Source: Legionellaceae bacterium (GTDB lineage Bacteria; Pseudomonadota; Gammaproteobacteria; Legionellales; Legionellaceae). Taken from it: a stretch of DNA of 64,000 bases. Both the position numbers and the translations under genes were made by a program. The DNA lies in the NCBI GenBank assembly GCA_030148065.1, contig JASBUC010000003.1:29218-93217 (forward strand), read 5' to 3'. The stretch's first letter is position 1, and every line of letters begins with the position of its first letter. Below the pieces are notes generated by a model, which searched no databases, was not told where the DNA came from, and saw only the letters and a list, made by a program, of their open reading frames with translations. Of the stretch, positions 1 to 9,276 are shown in pieces.

Positions 1-53
1 ATAATTTCGTCTACGCTCTAAATAAGGGACATTGTAAAACAAAAGGAGCGCTT

Positions 54-842
54 ATGCCCGGGGTCAAAGAAAAAAAGCACAGCCAACAAGCGGTTAATCC
101 GGTGATTCATATGGTTGGAATATTAACCCAGTGGTTAAAACAAAATCAAACTCAACGTTCCATAGAGGAGCGACAACGAAATGACATTAACTTAGCGACC
201 AATCTAAAGTTGTATTTAACCGAGCAGAACATTTTTTCAGAAAATAAAGTGGTTGAATCTTTTGCCCTATGTGGTTCTGGTATAGACCGCGAGCTTGCTA
301 AGGTATTAACCACCTGTGAAGAAAGGAGCCGCAGTTTAAAGTTGAAATGTGATTTGGAGCGAAAGCTGCGGGAATATCAAGACAAACAAGTGCATCCTGC
401 GTTTTTTTCAAGACAAAGTGAGAAAGTCTACCGTGCTAAACGAGCGGTGGTGTTTGGCCTAAAGTGCTATTTGAATGATGAATACACGCTCCATGATCTA
501 CAGAGTGTCATGGATGAACACAAAGGACACTATGACAAAGGATGGGCGAGCAGCTTAGAAGACTTAATCACACGCGTTAAAGCCATCAAAAAAGAACAGT
601 TATTTGCAATGAGTCAAACAATGTATATTCAAAGTCAACCAGAGCAAAATGTACTGGATGCAGTTGTTCAATTTTCATACGGTCAATTGACTCAAGTAGA
701 CTTAGTCGGTGTGTATGAAGTGAATAAACGGGCCCTTAAAAATCAAGAATTAGAGGCACTCTACACTCGGGCCTTAGAAGTCGATCCTAACGTAAGATCT
801 GAAATTAGTAAAAACTATGGCGAACTGGTGCAATGTCGATAA
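54..842 (+). CDS. Hypothetical protein, helical, 262 aa
   Basis: I do not recognise a named family. The ATG follows AAAGGAG at 41-47 with good spacing, so the start is well supported. The product has no signal peptide or membrane segment and is rich in charged residues, probably mostly helical. Residues about 125-175 (from KVYRAKRAVVFGLK through YDKGWASSLEDLI) resemble, by impression only, a helical stretch that recurs in Legionella proteins of unknown function. It stands alone, converging on the prlC-yrdA pair across a hairpin at 826-852. Candidate cytosolic or secreted effector-like protein, but nothing shows function directly. Confidence 0.7.
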   Translation: MPGVKEKKHSQQAVNPVIHMVGILTQWLKQNQTQRSIEERQRNDINLATNLKLYLTEQNIFSENKVVESFALCGSGIDRELAKVLTTCEERSRSLKLKCDLERKLREYQDKQVHPAFFSRQSEKVYRAKRAVVFGLKCYLNDEYTLHDLQSVMDEHKGHYDKGWASSLEDLITRVKAIKKEQLFAMSQTMYIQSQPEQNVLDAVVQFSYGQLTQVDLVGVYEVNKRALKNQELEALYTRALEVDPNVRSEISKNYGELVQCR

Positions 843-852
843 CATTGCACCA
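826..852. terminator. Hairpin at convergent gene ends
   Basis: An 11-bp perfect stem (TGGTGCAATGT / ACATTGCACCA) with loop CGATA overlaps the stop codon of the upstream + strand gene and lies just past the end of the minus-strand carbonic anhydrase gene. There is no U tract on either side, so it could be a bidirectional terminator of weak type or an mRNA 3'-end stabiliser. Confidence 0.5.
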
Positions 853-860
853 CATCCAAC

Positions 861-1382
861 CTAGTACTGGTTCTTTAGTCGAACGTAGTGCTTGGCAGAA
901 TAGTCAATGTGTGCACGTTCTTTTTTTGTTAGGGGACGAATTTTTTTTATAGGGTTTCCAAGCCAGAGATAACCACCATCTAATTCTTTTCCAGGCGGCA
1001 CCAAACTTCCTGCGCCAATGAGCGTATAAGGCTCTATGCGCGCCCCATCTAAAATAATTGCGCTAATGCCAATTAAGCAATGATCACCAATGGTGCATGC
1101 GTGCAGGCAAGCCTTATGTCCAATGGTGACATTATCGCCAATGACTAAAGGGATCCCCCCTGGTGTGTAGGGACCATCATGTGTGCAGTGAAGTACGCTG
1201 TTATCTTGCACATTGGTGTTTTGGCCAATAGAGATTGAATTAACATCTCCTCGGATGGCACAGTTTGGCCACACTGAGCTGTCATTTCCAATGCATACGT
1301 TCCCAACAACGGTTGCCATTGGGTGAATGTAAACGCCATTGCCAAGTTGAGGCTTGACTCCATTGAATGATTCAATACTCAC
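861..1382 (-). CDS. yrdA: Gamma-class carbonic anhydrase-like hexapeptide-repeat protein
   Basis: Left-handed beta-helix protein of the YrdA/PaaY/CaiE group, 173 aa, the usual family length. Hexapeptide-type repeats run through most of the chain (for example IGNDSSVWPN, IGQNTNVQDN, IGDNVTIGHK, IGDHCLIGIS). The three zinc-ligand histidines of gamma carbonic anhydrases appear to be present in LHCTHDGP and GHKACLHAC. Known members bind zinc; many have weak or no measured carbonic anhydrase activity, so the exact reaction is open. The start lies only 2 bases beyond the prlC stop, so the two genes form a minus-strand operon. Confidence 0.9.
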   Translation of the reverse strand: MSIESFNGVKPQLGNGVYIHPMATVVGNVCIGNDSSVWPNCAIRGDVNSISIGQNTNVQDNSVLHCTHDGPYTPGGIPLVIGDNVTIGHKACLHACTIGDHCLIGISAIILDGARIEPYTLIGAGSLVPPGKELDGGYLWLGNPIKKIRPLTKKERAHIDYSAKHYVRLKNQY

Positions 1383-1384
1383 GG

Positions 1385-3361
1385 TTAGGCCTTTATGCCG
1401 TTATGCCTTAAGAGTGCGTCAATTTGGGGCTCTCGGCCGCGAAATGCTTTAAAGGACTCCATGGCGTCTCGGGAGCCTCCGACTTGTAAAATCTCATGCA
1501 AGAAGTCTTGACCACAGTGTGAGTCAAACAGGCCCTCTTCCTCAAAGCGAGCATAGGCATCACTTGATAAAACCTCTGCCCATTTATAGCTGAAGTAGCC
1601 CGCTGCATAGCCGCCAGCAAAAATGTGAGAAAAACCACAAGGAAATTGATTGTAAGCAGGGTAGGGTACAACACTGCTAGTCTCGCGTACCTCTTTTAAG
1701 ACGTCTAAGGCGCTCTTTGGTGCTTCTGGCTGGTAGTGTTGGTGAAGCAGAAAATCAAATAACGAAAACTCAACTTGTCTTAGCATTTGCATTGCTGACT
1801 GAAAGTTTTTTGCCTTGATTAATTTTTCATATAAAGCGCTAGGTAGTTGCTCTCCTGTATCTTTATGGCAAGAGAGCTTTTCAAGCACTTCTTCTTCAAA
1901 GGCAAAGTTTTCTAAAAATTGGCTAGGAAGTTCTACGGCGTCCCATTCAACACTGTTTATTCCTGAGCAGGCTAAGTAGGGGACTTTGGTTAACAAGTGA
2001 TGCAATGCGTGTCCCACTTCGTGAAAGAGTGTTAAGACTTCATCGTGTGAGAGATAGGCTTCACTTTTATGGGCCGGGGCAAAATTACAAGTGACAAAGG
2101 CAACTGGTTTTTGTATCTGTCCTTCTCTAGAGCGGCGGTAGCCACAGTAACTATCCATCCAAGCACCACCTCGCTTATCCTTGCGAGCATAAAGGTCAAG
2201 GTAGAGGCTGCCAATCTTTTCGTTTTTCTCAGACAACACGCTAAATAGTTTAAGATCTGGGTGGTACTTATCAAACTCAGTCACTTCTTTGAACTGAATT
2301 CCATAGAGTCGCTCACATAATTGAAATAGACCTATTAAGACTTTGCTCTCAGGAAAGTATGGACGTAAATCTTCTTGTGAGACGTCATAGAGTGCTTGGC
2401 GTTGCTTTTCACTGTAAAATCCAACGTCCCAAGCGTTTAACTTTTTACCGGCAAAGGCTTCGAGTGAGGCAAAGTCCTTACGAGCTTGGCTAAGGACTTT
2501 CTCCGATAAATCATTTAGAAAGTCATTGACTTGATTGCAATCTGTGACCATTTTCTTTGCCAGTGAGAGCTCTGCGTAATTGTTGAAGCCGAGTAAACGC
2601 GCTTTTTCATGACGAAGTTTGAGAATGTCTGCAATGATGGGGTTATTATCCCACTTGTTGGCAAAGGGGCCTTGGTTGGAAGCCCGAGTCACAAAGGCTT
2701 GATAGACTTCTTCTCGTAAGTGCTCATCTTCTGCAAAGGTGAGAATGGCTTGCACACAAGGTGCTTCTAAGGTTAATACCCACTCATTGTCGTTATCACT
2801 TAGAGCACTTGCGGTCTCAATGGCATGTTGGGGTAGGCCTTTTAGCTGCTCTAATGAATGAATGGTTAATGTCCAGGCATTGGTTGCATCAAGTAAGTTT
2901 GTTTCAAATTGGTTGCTAAGCTTTGAGAGTTCGGCTTGAATGTCTTTAAAGCGTGCTTTGTCGGCTTTGTTTAAAGCAATCCCAGATAACTTAAAGCCGA
3001 GAAGTTCATCTTTAATAATTTTTTCTTCTGTGGGGTTACTTGCCTGTAGCTCAGAAAGAGCGTGGTAGAGTGATTCATCTTGCCCAAGTTCGGTTGCGTA
3101 TTCACTGAGCATTGGTAAAGAGGCTTGATAGGCCTTACGAAGAGCATCATTGTTGGCAACACTGTGTAAGTGCGATAAGGGCGAGAAAAACTTATCCAGA
3201 TTGTTATCCAGCTCTTCAAGCTCAAGCATGTAGTTTTCCCAAGTTTTCTCCGGTATGGCGACAAGCTGATTAATGTCAGCTCGATTTTTATCCAATAGAG
3301 CTTGTAATTGAGGTACAAATTCAGCAATCGGAAGGTTTGAAAAATTAGGAAGATCAGTCAT
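1385..3361 (-). CDS. prlC: Oligopeptidase A (M3 zinc metallopeptidase)
   Basis: Cytosolic M3-family oligopeptidase that degrades short peptides, including cleaved signal peptides. The zinc motif HEVGH begins at residue 447, followed by the family's downstream glutamate region (CSGINSVEWDAVELPSQFLE). The length of 658 aa is close to the 680 aa of E. coli PrlC. No signal peptide is visible. It is the first gene of a two-gene operon with the carbonic anhydrase-like gene; the upstream 96-bp gap could hold a promoter. Identification is secure; dipeptidyl carboxypeptidase Dcp is the nearest alternative, but the start and length fit OpdA/PrlC better. Confidence 0.95.
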   Translation of the reverse strand: MTDLPNFSNLPIAEFVPQLQALLDKNRADINQLVAIPEKTWENYMLELEELDNNLDKFFSPLSHLHSVANNDALRKAYQASLPMLSEYATELGQDESLYHALSELQASNPTEEKIIKDELLGFKLSGIALNKADKARFKDIQAELSKLSNQFETNLLDATNAWTLTIHSLEQLKGLPQHAIETASALSDNDNEWVLTLEAPCVQAILTFAEDEHLREEVYQAFVTRASNQGPFANKWDNNPIIADILKLRHEKARLLGFNNYAELSLAKKMVTDCNQVNDFLNDLSEKVLSQARKDFASLEAFAGKKLNAWDVGFYSEKQRQALYDVSQEDLRPYFPESKVLIGLFQLCERLYGIQFKEVTEFDKYHPDLKLFSVLSEKNEKIGSLYLDLYARKDKRGGAWMDSYCGYRRSREGQIQKPVAFVTCNFAPAHKSEAYLSHDEVLTLFHEVGHALHHLLTKVPYLACSGINSVEWDAVELPSQFLENFAFEEEVLEKLSCHKDTGEQLPSALYEKLIKAKNFQSAMQMLRQVEFSLFDFLLHQHYQPEAPKSALDVLKEVRETSSVVPYPAYNQFPCGFSHIFAGGYAAGYFSYKWAEVLSSDAYARFEEEGLFDSHCGQDFLHEILQVGGSRDAMESFKAFRGREPQIDALLRHNGIKA

Positions 3362-3457
3362 TGTATTGTTTTATTTGGTAAAAAGAATGATTGTAGCAAG
3401 CTCTACTACTGTTTCAACTTAATTTTGGGCAGACTGATTTTCCTTACGGGCATTACC

Positions 3458-6115
3458 CTATGGAAGGTGCAAATGTCTTGGAGGCTCACCGATGGGTAAG
3501 GTGTTGGTTGTACCAGGAGGTTGCCAAAAGAGTGTTTGCGGTGAACCATTCAAGGACAGAACGGGTCTTGCCAATGAAAAACTGGTACTCACTGCTAAGG
3601 GCTGTCCTTTTTCCAACCTTTGTTCTATTTCTATCATCTTTGTTTCCAAATCAATCAAATCACTTTCAAAAACAGGTGCGGGATTATCGGTGAGCAATTC
3701 AATTAACTGCCAATGCTCATACAGTGCAAGTAACGATTCAGTTTCAAGATTGTGTTGTTCTGCCATTGCGCTTAAACGTGCTTGTTGCGCATTACCCTGC
3801 TCAAGATTGGGCCAATTTAAAAGTTGTTTGATGCGTTGAAACTCGTTTTGGCTTAACTTACTAACAGCAATTAATGTTCGTTTGGCTTCTGACTGTGCTT
3901 TTAAGACGTCTGACTGACTAAGCTTAACCGTGGATTTTCTAAAATAGCGAATGCGTTCTTCAAGCTCTGTTATCGCAGGCAAAGACAGTCCTTTGCCTTT
4001 TTTGTGTTCAGCACATATCTCATCAAGATCATTTTTTAAATCGTCATATAAAAATTTAAGATCATCGTCGTCTCTTAGATTTTCTAAGGCCAAGTTTAGT
4101 TCATTTGATGTTCGTGAAATGAATTGACTTGCCTGCAGCGGGCTTGCCAACACAGGATTTATAGGCGGTTTAGTTAACCATTCTATTCCCCATTCATACA
4201 TCTTAAAAAACACAGCCCCCAACGCTAATTGATAGGTGGTTTGTGAGATGAAGTCATCAACACTGTATTGAGGTTTTGGCCGGTAGATAAAGTTTGTCTC
4301 ACTTCCTTCACAAAAGACAGAAGGTCCGCCTAAATAGTCAATTGGACGACAGCTTTTAAGGTTATAGAGATCGCCAAGGTGAGGTGTTTCATGAAGATTT
4401 AATCCATCTGGCGCTGAGAGCATTTCAAAAGGGGCATTCTTTGTGAAAATAAAGGCATGATAGTCTTCTCCTACACACAAAGTTTGCGGCATGTTTTGCT
4501 CATTCGTTCCCTGGTAACATGATTGCAACAAAATTGATTGAGTTGAGCTACTTTCTGCCCCATTTGGAGAAGCGCCTTGAGGGGGGGGGCTTTGTGTTAG
4601 TAATGGTGCGTGCACAATAGTGTCTGCTGAATTGGCTGGGAGCTTTAACTGGCTGCTTGGGACTAAGTGTGCAATCCGGTTGTTGAGTGAGCTTATTAAG
4701 GTTTCTGCTTGTTTTTGTAATTCGCCACTAGCATGCTTTCGAGACAGGCCATCAATTTTTGAAATCAATTGGTTAATTGCGTTTTTGGTTTCTGCGTAGA
4801 GATCGAGAGATTCACCTTCTGTATGGCCAGTGATGGATAGTTTTGCTTTATTTTTTTTAAACTGTTCTTGGTTGTTAGTGCTAGAGGTCAACTTTCCCCA
4901 GACTTGACTGAGAAATGACTTATCATGACTGCTGTCAAGGCCATTAACATAGACTCGCTCATTGGAGCCAATCGCTTCTCGCAAAAGAACTTGAGACGTT
5001 TCAAGCTTATGGCTTAGCTCTTGTAGGTAATTTTTTAGCTCTGACGTTAGTAGTAGGGTTGTACTGACTTCACCCGCTAAATCTAGCATTTCTATAATGT
5101 CAGGAATGGTTTGATAAAACTCAGTCAAGGTATAGAGTTCTGCGATGGCGTCTAAGTAGAGTTGTTGATCGTTGAGGGTAAGCCCATCAATTAAAGTAAC
5201 TGACTCACACGCTTTTATATTTAAGTGTCGGATTAAGTTTGCAACATCTTCTCTTTCACTTCGATTTGGTATTTTTACAGCTATTGACTCATCAGCACTT
5301 TTTTTTGAGCATTGTTTTATAGCGTGCAATGGTTCTTTATCTAATGGGTGCTCAGAGGGCAAATCGTCTGTTAAGAGTTGTGTGCTATGAGCATTTACTT
5401 CATTTACCGTATAAAGATGATGAAGGACAGTTTGAGTATTCTCGATAATTTGTTGCAAGTTTTTTGAAAGGGTCTGGAGAGAACCTCTAGAGTTTTTGGT
5501 CTCTATTTTATTTTTTATTTTGGGGATAATTTGTTCTTTCAAGGTAAGCCTAAGATGCGCCATCGCTTTGCGCTCAAAGTCTTCAATGCCCTCTAAACCA
5601 TCTTCGACCTGAGTAATATAACCAATCACTTTAGGTAGAACTTTTAGCACGTCTTCGTAATCATTCATCGAAGAAAGTCTTGCAAGAATGTGTTTTAAGT
5701 CAAGGTAGAAAAAATTCAAAGGGTGGTTTAGTCGACTATCAGAAACTTGTTCATTATAAGTATGCAAATAATTTGAAAGCTCTTTTTCTAACTTATTAAG
5801 TTCCGCAATATAGGCAACACTGCTGCTTCGCTCTGAATAAAAATCTTCCCTTGAGATTGTCATCTTTGGTTTGAATTGGGCACTAAAAAGGTAGCTATCT
5901 TTGTTGATATTGATAAGCGCTTCTTCATCGCGGTCAAACCACCCGAAAGGGCTTTTCTTTAATTCGTTACCAAAGCCTGCATGCTCCCGTGCTTTGATGA
6001 TTTGCGTTCGTTGCTTTAGTAGGGTGTCTGAATAGCAGTCAGCGTCTGCGTTCACTTCAAAGAATGAAAATCGGTAAGAATCGGGTTTTTTAGGGTACGA
6101 ATTAGGGTTAAACAT
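3458..6115 (-). CDS. Large unknown protein with helical N-terminal half, 885 aa
   Basis: Not recognised. It begins MFNPNSYPKKPDSYRF, without signal peptide. Residues about 90-500 are rich in Leu, Glu, Lys and Gln and look like extended helices or coiled coil; a mixed globular stretch follows at about 530-660 (QSCYQGTNEQ to SVDDFISQTT); more helices follow, and the C-terminus is Pro-rich and ends PPGTTNTLPIGEPPRHLHLP. A run of seven or more G/C at about 4579-4588 is a possible slippage site but the frame remains open. It stands alone and is divergent from psd. The architecture suits a secreted effector or scaffold, which is inference only. Confidence 0.7.
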   Translation of the reverse strand: MFNPNSYPKKPDSYRFSFFEVNADADCYSDTLLKQRTQIIKAREHAGFGNELKKSPFGWFDRDEEALININKDSYLFSAQFKPKMTISREDFYSERSSSVAYIAELNKLEKELSNYLHTYNEQVSDSRLNHPLNFFYLDLKHILARLSSMNDYEDVLKVLPKVIGYITQVEDGLEGIEDFERKAMAHLRLTLKEQIIPKIKNKIETKNSRGSLQTLSKNLQQIIENTQTVLHHLYTVNEVNAHSTQLLTDDLPSEHPLDKEPLHAIKQCSKKSADESIAVKIPNRSEREDVANLIRHLNIKACESVTLIDGLTLNDQQLYLDAIAELYTLTEFYQTIPDIIEMLDLAGEVSTTLLLTSELKNYLQELSHKLETSQVLLREAIGSNERVYVNGLDSSHDKSFLSQVWGKLTSSTNNQEQFKKNKAKLSITGHTEGESLDLYAETKNAINQLISKIDGLSRKHASGELQKQAETLISSLNNRIAHLVPSSQLKLPANSADTIVHAPLLTQSPPPQGASPNGAESSSTQSILLQSCYQGTNEQNMPQTLCVGEDYHAFIFTKNAPFEMLSAPDGLNLHETPHLGDLYNLKSCRPIDYLGGPSVFCEGSETNFIYRPKPQYSVDDFISQTTYQLALGAVFFKMYEWGIEWLTKPPINPVLASPLQASQFISRTSNELNLALENLRDDDDLKFLYDDLKNDLDEICAEHKKGKGLSLPAITELEERIRYFRKSTVKLSQSDVLKAQSEAKRTLIAVSKLSQNEFQRIKQLLNWPNLEQGNAQQARLSAMAEQHNLETESLLALYEHWQLIELLTDNPAPVFESDLIDLETKMIEIEQRLEKGQPLAVSTSFSLARPVLSLNGSPQTLFWQPPGTTNTLPIGEPPRHLHLP

Positions 6116-6276
6116 GTTATCACCATCCTTGGTAAATCAGTTCCAACAACAGGAAACTCGGTGTTAATTCTAAAATCGTTAAGGTTGCCCTATGAATTAG
6201 GCTTTCGAATCCAGTCTGCGTGACTTTTTCTCATTGGTCAAATAAAATATGGTCCTTTCTTACATGCGAGCGTCTT

Positions 6277-7122
6277 ATGCACCGGTTGCTGCAGTCTCTA
6301 GCCCCACAGTTATTGATAACCAAATTTGTCTCATATTTTGCAAACAGTCCTCGGTTTGCGAAACTTTTTATACGTTGGTTTAGTCGACGCTACCAGGTCA
6401 ATTTATCCGAAGCCAAGACGGAAGAACTGGCGGCCTATAAGACCTTTAATGCCTTTTTTACTCGAGCATTAAAAGAATCCGCTCGACCAATTGCACCCAG
6501 TAAATCGGCCTTTGTCAGTCCGGCTGACGGGGTCATTAGTCAATTTGGTGAGATTTCAGAAGGCCGCTTGATTCAAGCCAAAGGGCGTACTTTTTCGTCC
6601 TTAGAATTTTTAGGAGGGGATAAAGACTTAGCATCACCCTTTGTTTCTGGGCACTTTTTCACCATTTATCTCTCACCAAGAGATTATCACAGAGTGCATT
6701 TTCCTTTCGACTGTACCATTGAAAAAATGCTCTACATTCCAGGAAAGCTCTTCTCTGTGTCGCTAAAGACCGCCGAGTGCATTCCAAACTTGTTTGCTAG
6801 AAATGAGCGCTTATGCGTGTTTGTTAAGACACCCTTTGGGCCATCGGTCATTGTGTTGGTTGGAGCGATGATTGTCGCTGGTATACAAACCGTTTGGGGG
6901 GGGGAAATTAAGCGTAGCACAATGCCCCAGTACTTTGACTACAGTGCAGAGCAAAAGGCCTCTCTTAGCTTTAAAAAAGGCGCTGAGCTTGGACAGTTTA
7001 AACTAGGTTCAACCGTGGTTGTCTTAACGCCCAAAGAGGCCCTCTTATTTCAAGAGGGCTTAAAGCTTGAGAGCTTTGTGAAGATGGGGGAAGCTCTAGG
7101 CGAAATCAAAGGGGTTATTTGA
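6277..7122 (+). CDS. psd: Phosphatidylserine decarboxylase proenzyme
   Basis: Makes phosphatidylethanolamine from phosphatidylserine at the inner membrane. The self-cleavage motif LGST is at residues 243-246; Ser245 would become the pyruvoyl group. Asp84 (PADG) and His141 (DYHRVH) match the catalytic Asp and His of the E. coli enzyme. I chose ATG 6277 (281 aa) because the protein from there aligns with known N-termini; the frame is open back to a GTG at 6220, but there is no better ribosome site there. Its last 27 bases overlap the end of the convergent gene 7096-8229. No pssA is nearby. Confidence 0.93.
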   Translation: MHRLLQSLAPQLLITKFVSYFANSPRFAKLFIRWFSRRYQVNLSEAKTEELAAYKTFNAFFTRALKESARPIAPSKSAFVSPADGVISQFGEISEGRLIQAKGRTFSSLEFLGGDKDLASPFVSGHFFTIYLSPRDYHRVHFPFDCTIEKMLYIPGKLFSVSLKTAECIPNLFARNERLCVFVKTPFGPSVIVLVGAMIVAGIQTVWGGEIKRSTMPQYFDYSAEQKASLSFKKGAELGQFKLGSTVVVLTPKEALLFQEGLKLESFVKMGEALGEIKGVI

Positions 7123-8229
7123 TGGTTCCTGCTCTGTTTTTTTTGAACTCTGGCTGCGGGTTAACATCCCGCTTCTCTGGTTTGAACTCTCATCGTCCTC
7201 ATCGCCACGCGCTCTTTTTTGCTCTGTAAAGCTTAATAAGTTTAGGTCAGCTTGAGTCATTACCTGCTCTTTAGGGACGCTTGCAGCCTTTGAGTGGACA
7301 GCCTTTCGTGTTTGTTGAGTTTTAGGGGATGCTGAGCTTAATGAGCTAATCACTGAGTTCTCATCGTCGCTTTCATCGTCTTCTGCAGGTAAAAACTGAT
7401 CTTGCAAAGTAGTGCCAAGGCGAGAAAGAGTTGAGGCCGTTGAGCTTCTACTTGCTTTTTTGCCCGTTCTTTCATTGGGAATTTCAACAGGTGGATCCAG
7501 TCTCAGTAGGTTGAGTTGTTTAGTGGCGGTTTTGATGGCGGTCTCAAGTGCGACGGAGCGTCTTAATTTGGAGGCAACAATCGCTGGAAGAGCAAAAGTG
7601 AAGCCACTAAATTTGATTGTCTTTGCATGCTCTTGGCATAAGCGTGACTTTTCTCGCTCTAAAAAGTCAAGTTCTCGCCTAACAATTGGCATGGCCTCAA
7701 CTGGTGAAAGATCTCTTATGTTTTGTCTCAAGCCTATAATGGTGTTTTTACAGGCTTGTTTCTTAAGTTCTCTAAGTGCGTCTTTAAACTTGTCACGCTT
7801 TGTTAAATAAGTCAGCAAGACTTGTTGTACAATTTGAGCTGGGTTTTTTGGATCATAAGGCTGATTAAGTAATTCTAGTTCCCTGCAATTGGTATAAAAG
7901 GCTCTTAGTCCTCGGTCAATTTTATCAAGAAGCTTATTGCTCTGACCTTCACTACCAGCATCATTATCAGTAAAGTCTTCTGATATCCCTTTTCTACAGC
8001 ATTCAATCATCTCTTCTATGCGTTCTTTGGTGCGCTTATCAGATCTCTCGTCCCAACTAATAGAATCGAGTTCATCGCTTAGCGTTTGGAAGGTTGCTTG
8101 CTTTGCCGCCGATAAAGGCTCGCCACGACCATAGCCTTCATAGCTGTCATCTTTTTCACTGGAGTTTGAATTAGTATGCGAAACCTGTTTTTTGATGTAA
8201 TCTCTGGTGACTTTGAGGAAAAGAGTCAT
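7096..8229 (-). CDS. Unknown protein with acidic, Ser-rich C-terminus, 377 aa
   Basis: No family recognised. The ATG follows AGGGAGC with suitable spacing. Residues 1-40 are polar, residues about 40-250 look alpha-helical and charged, and residues 255-377 are low-complexity: Ser/Thr-rich, with acidic runs (EDDESDDENS, RGDEDDESSNQ) and ending in NNPFDFA. No signal peptide or membrane segment. A disordered polar C-terminus with Glu/Ser clusters resembles Dot/Icm effector tails, but that is weak evidence. It overlaps psd tail-to-tail by 27 bp. Confidence 0.7.
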   Translation of the reverse strand: MTLFLKVTRDYIKKQVSHTNSNSSEKDDSYEGYGRGEPLSAAKQATFQTLSDELDSISWDERSDKRTKERIEEMIECCRKGISEDFTDNDAGSEGQSNKLLDKIDRGLRAFYTNCRELELLNQPYDPKNPAQIVQQVLLTYLTKRDKFKDALRELKKQACKNTIIGLRQNIRDLSPVEAMPIVRRELDFLEREKSRLCQEHAKTIKFSGFTFALPAIVASKLRRSVALETAIKTATKQLNLLRLDPPVEIPNERTGKKASRSSTASTLSRLGTTLQDQFLPAEDDESDDENSVISSLSSASPKTQQTRKAVHSKAASVPKEQVMTQADLNLLSFTEQKRARGDEDDESSNQRSGMLTRSQSSKKTEQEPSNNPFDFA

Positions 8230-8439
8230 TGTACTGCTCCCTGTGTGTTCTTTCCATGACGCAAAAAACGTAAGCGTCCTTATGGGTGACTATTTGAACT
8301 TTATTTAAGCAATCCCTTTAAGAATTTTTTATTCTTTACTTTTATTACGCAAGATAAAATATATAACACTGGTGACAAGTTGCAACTTTTTGTCAGAATT
8401 ATTTGTCATTGTCGTATTAGTGTTAAAAAGAGAGGATCT

Positions 8440-9276
8440 ATGAGCGTATTAATTACAGGTTGTTCGTCTGGGATTGGCTATCATTTGGCCAAACGGCTAA
8501 AAGAGAGTGGGTTTGATGTGATTGCAACCTGCCGGCAGCGGCATGACGTGAAGCGTTTAGAGATAGATGGGTTTAAATGCATTGCATTAGACGTCAATGA
8601 CTCTAAATCCATTCAAGACGCGGTGGCTATTGCCATCTCAAAAAGTGAGCAAGGGCAAATTACGGCCTTAGTTAACAATGCAGGCTTTGTGCAAGCAGGT
8701 GCTGTTGAAGACTTAAGCCGTGAGAGTTTGCAACGACAGTTTGAGACAAATGTTTTTGGGGCTTGTGAGCTAACCAATGTACTCATTCCTAAAATGAGGA
8801 CCGCAAAGACAGGGCGCATTATTAACATAAGCTCCATTCTTGGCGTATTTCCTTTAGCCTTTACGGGGGCTTATAATGCTTCAAAATATGCGCTAGAGGG
8901 TTTAACTAAGACGTTGCAATTAGAGTTGCAAGACTCCCCCATAAAGGTCTCTCTGGTGCAACCTGGCCCCATTCATTCAAGTATTCGAGACAACTGCATT
9001 GATAACACCCTTAATGCCATTGACTTGGAGGCCTCGGTTTTTAAAGAGCGTTACCAATCAATGTTAAGCTCTTATAAAAGTAAAAAGAATGAGTCGTTCT
9101 TTACTGAGGGGCCCGAAGCAGTTTTTAAGAAGGTGCATCATGCCTTAACTTCGAAACGACCGAAGAAAAACTATCCGGTAACCTTGCCTACTCACATCTT
9201 GTTCTTTCTTAAAAGGGTTATGCCAGCGAGCAGTTTTGATTGGATTTTGACAAAAATTTCAGATTCCAATGTCTAA
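8440..9276 (+). CDS. Short-chain dehydrogenase/reductase (SDR)
   Basis: Classical NAD(P)-dependent SDR, 278 aa. The Rossmann motif TGCSSGIG is at the N-terminus, NNAG follows strand 4, the catalytic Ser is in INISSILG, and the active site YNASK is present. The ATG at 8440 follows AGAGAGGA and matches family N-termini; the open frame extends to a TTG at 8380, which I reject. The substrate cannot be told from sequence; the group includes 17-beta-hydroxysteroid and retinol dehydrogenase-like enzymes. The stop overlaps the end of the convergent 971-aa gene by 4 bases. Confidence 0.9.
   Translation: MSVLITGCSSGIGYHLAKRLKESGFDVIATCRQRHDVKRLEIDGFKCIALDVNDSKSIQDAVAIAISKSEQGQITALVNNAGFVQAGAVEDLSRESLQRQFETNVFGACELTNVLIPKMRTAKTGRIINISSILGVFPLAFTGAYNASKYALEGLTKTLQLELQDSPIKVSLVQPGPIHSSIRDNCIDNTLNAIDLEASVFKERYQSMLSSYKSKKNESFFTEGPEAVFKKVHHALTSKRPKKNYPVTLPTHILFFLKRVMPASSFDWILTKISDSNV

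Noticed and set aside
4579..4588. G/C run inside the 885-aa gene as a programmed frameshift
   Set aside because: The frame stays open on both sides and no alternative frame of useful length was seen.
8230..8439. PmrA-type TTAA direct repeats upstream of the 377-aa gene
   Set aside because: Two TTAA copies occur but with 9 bases between them, not the spacing I would expect, and such repeats are common in AT-rich gaps.
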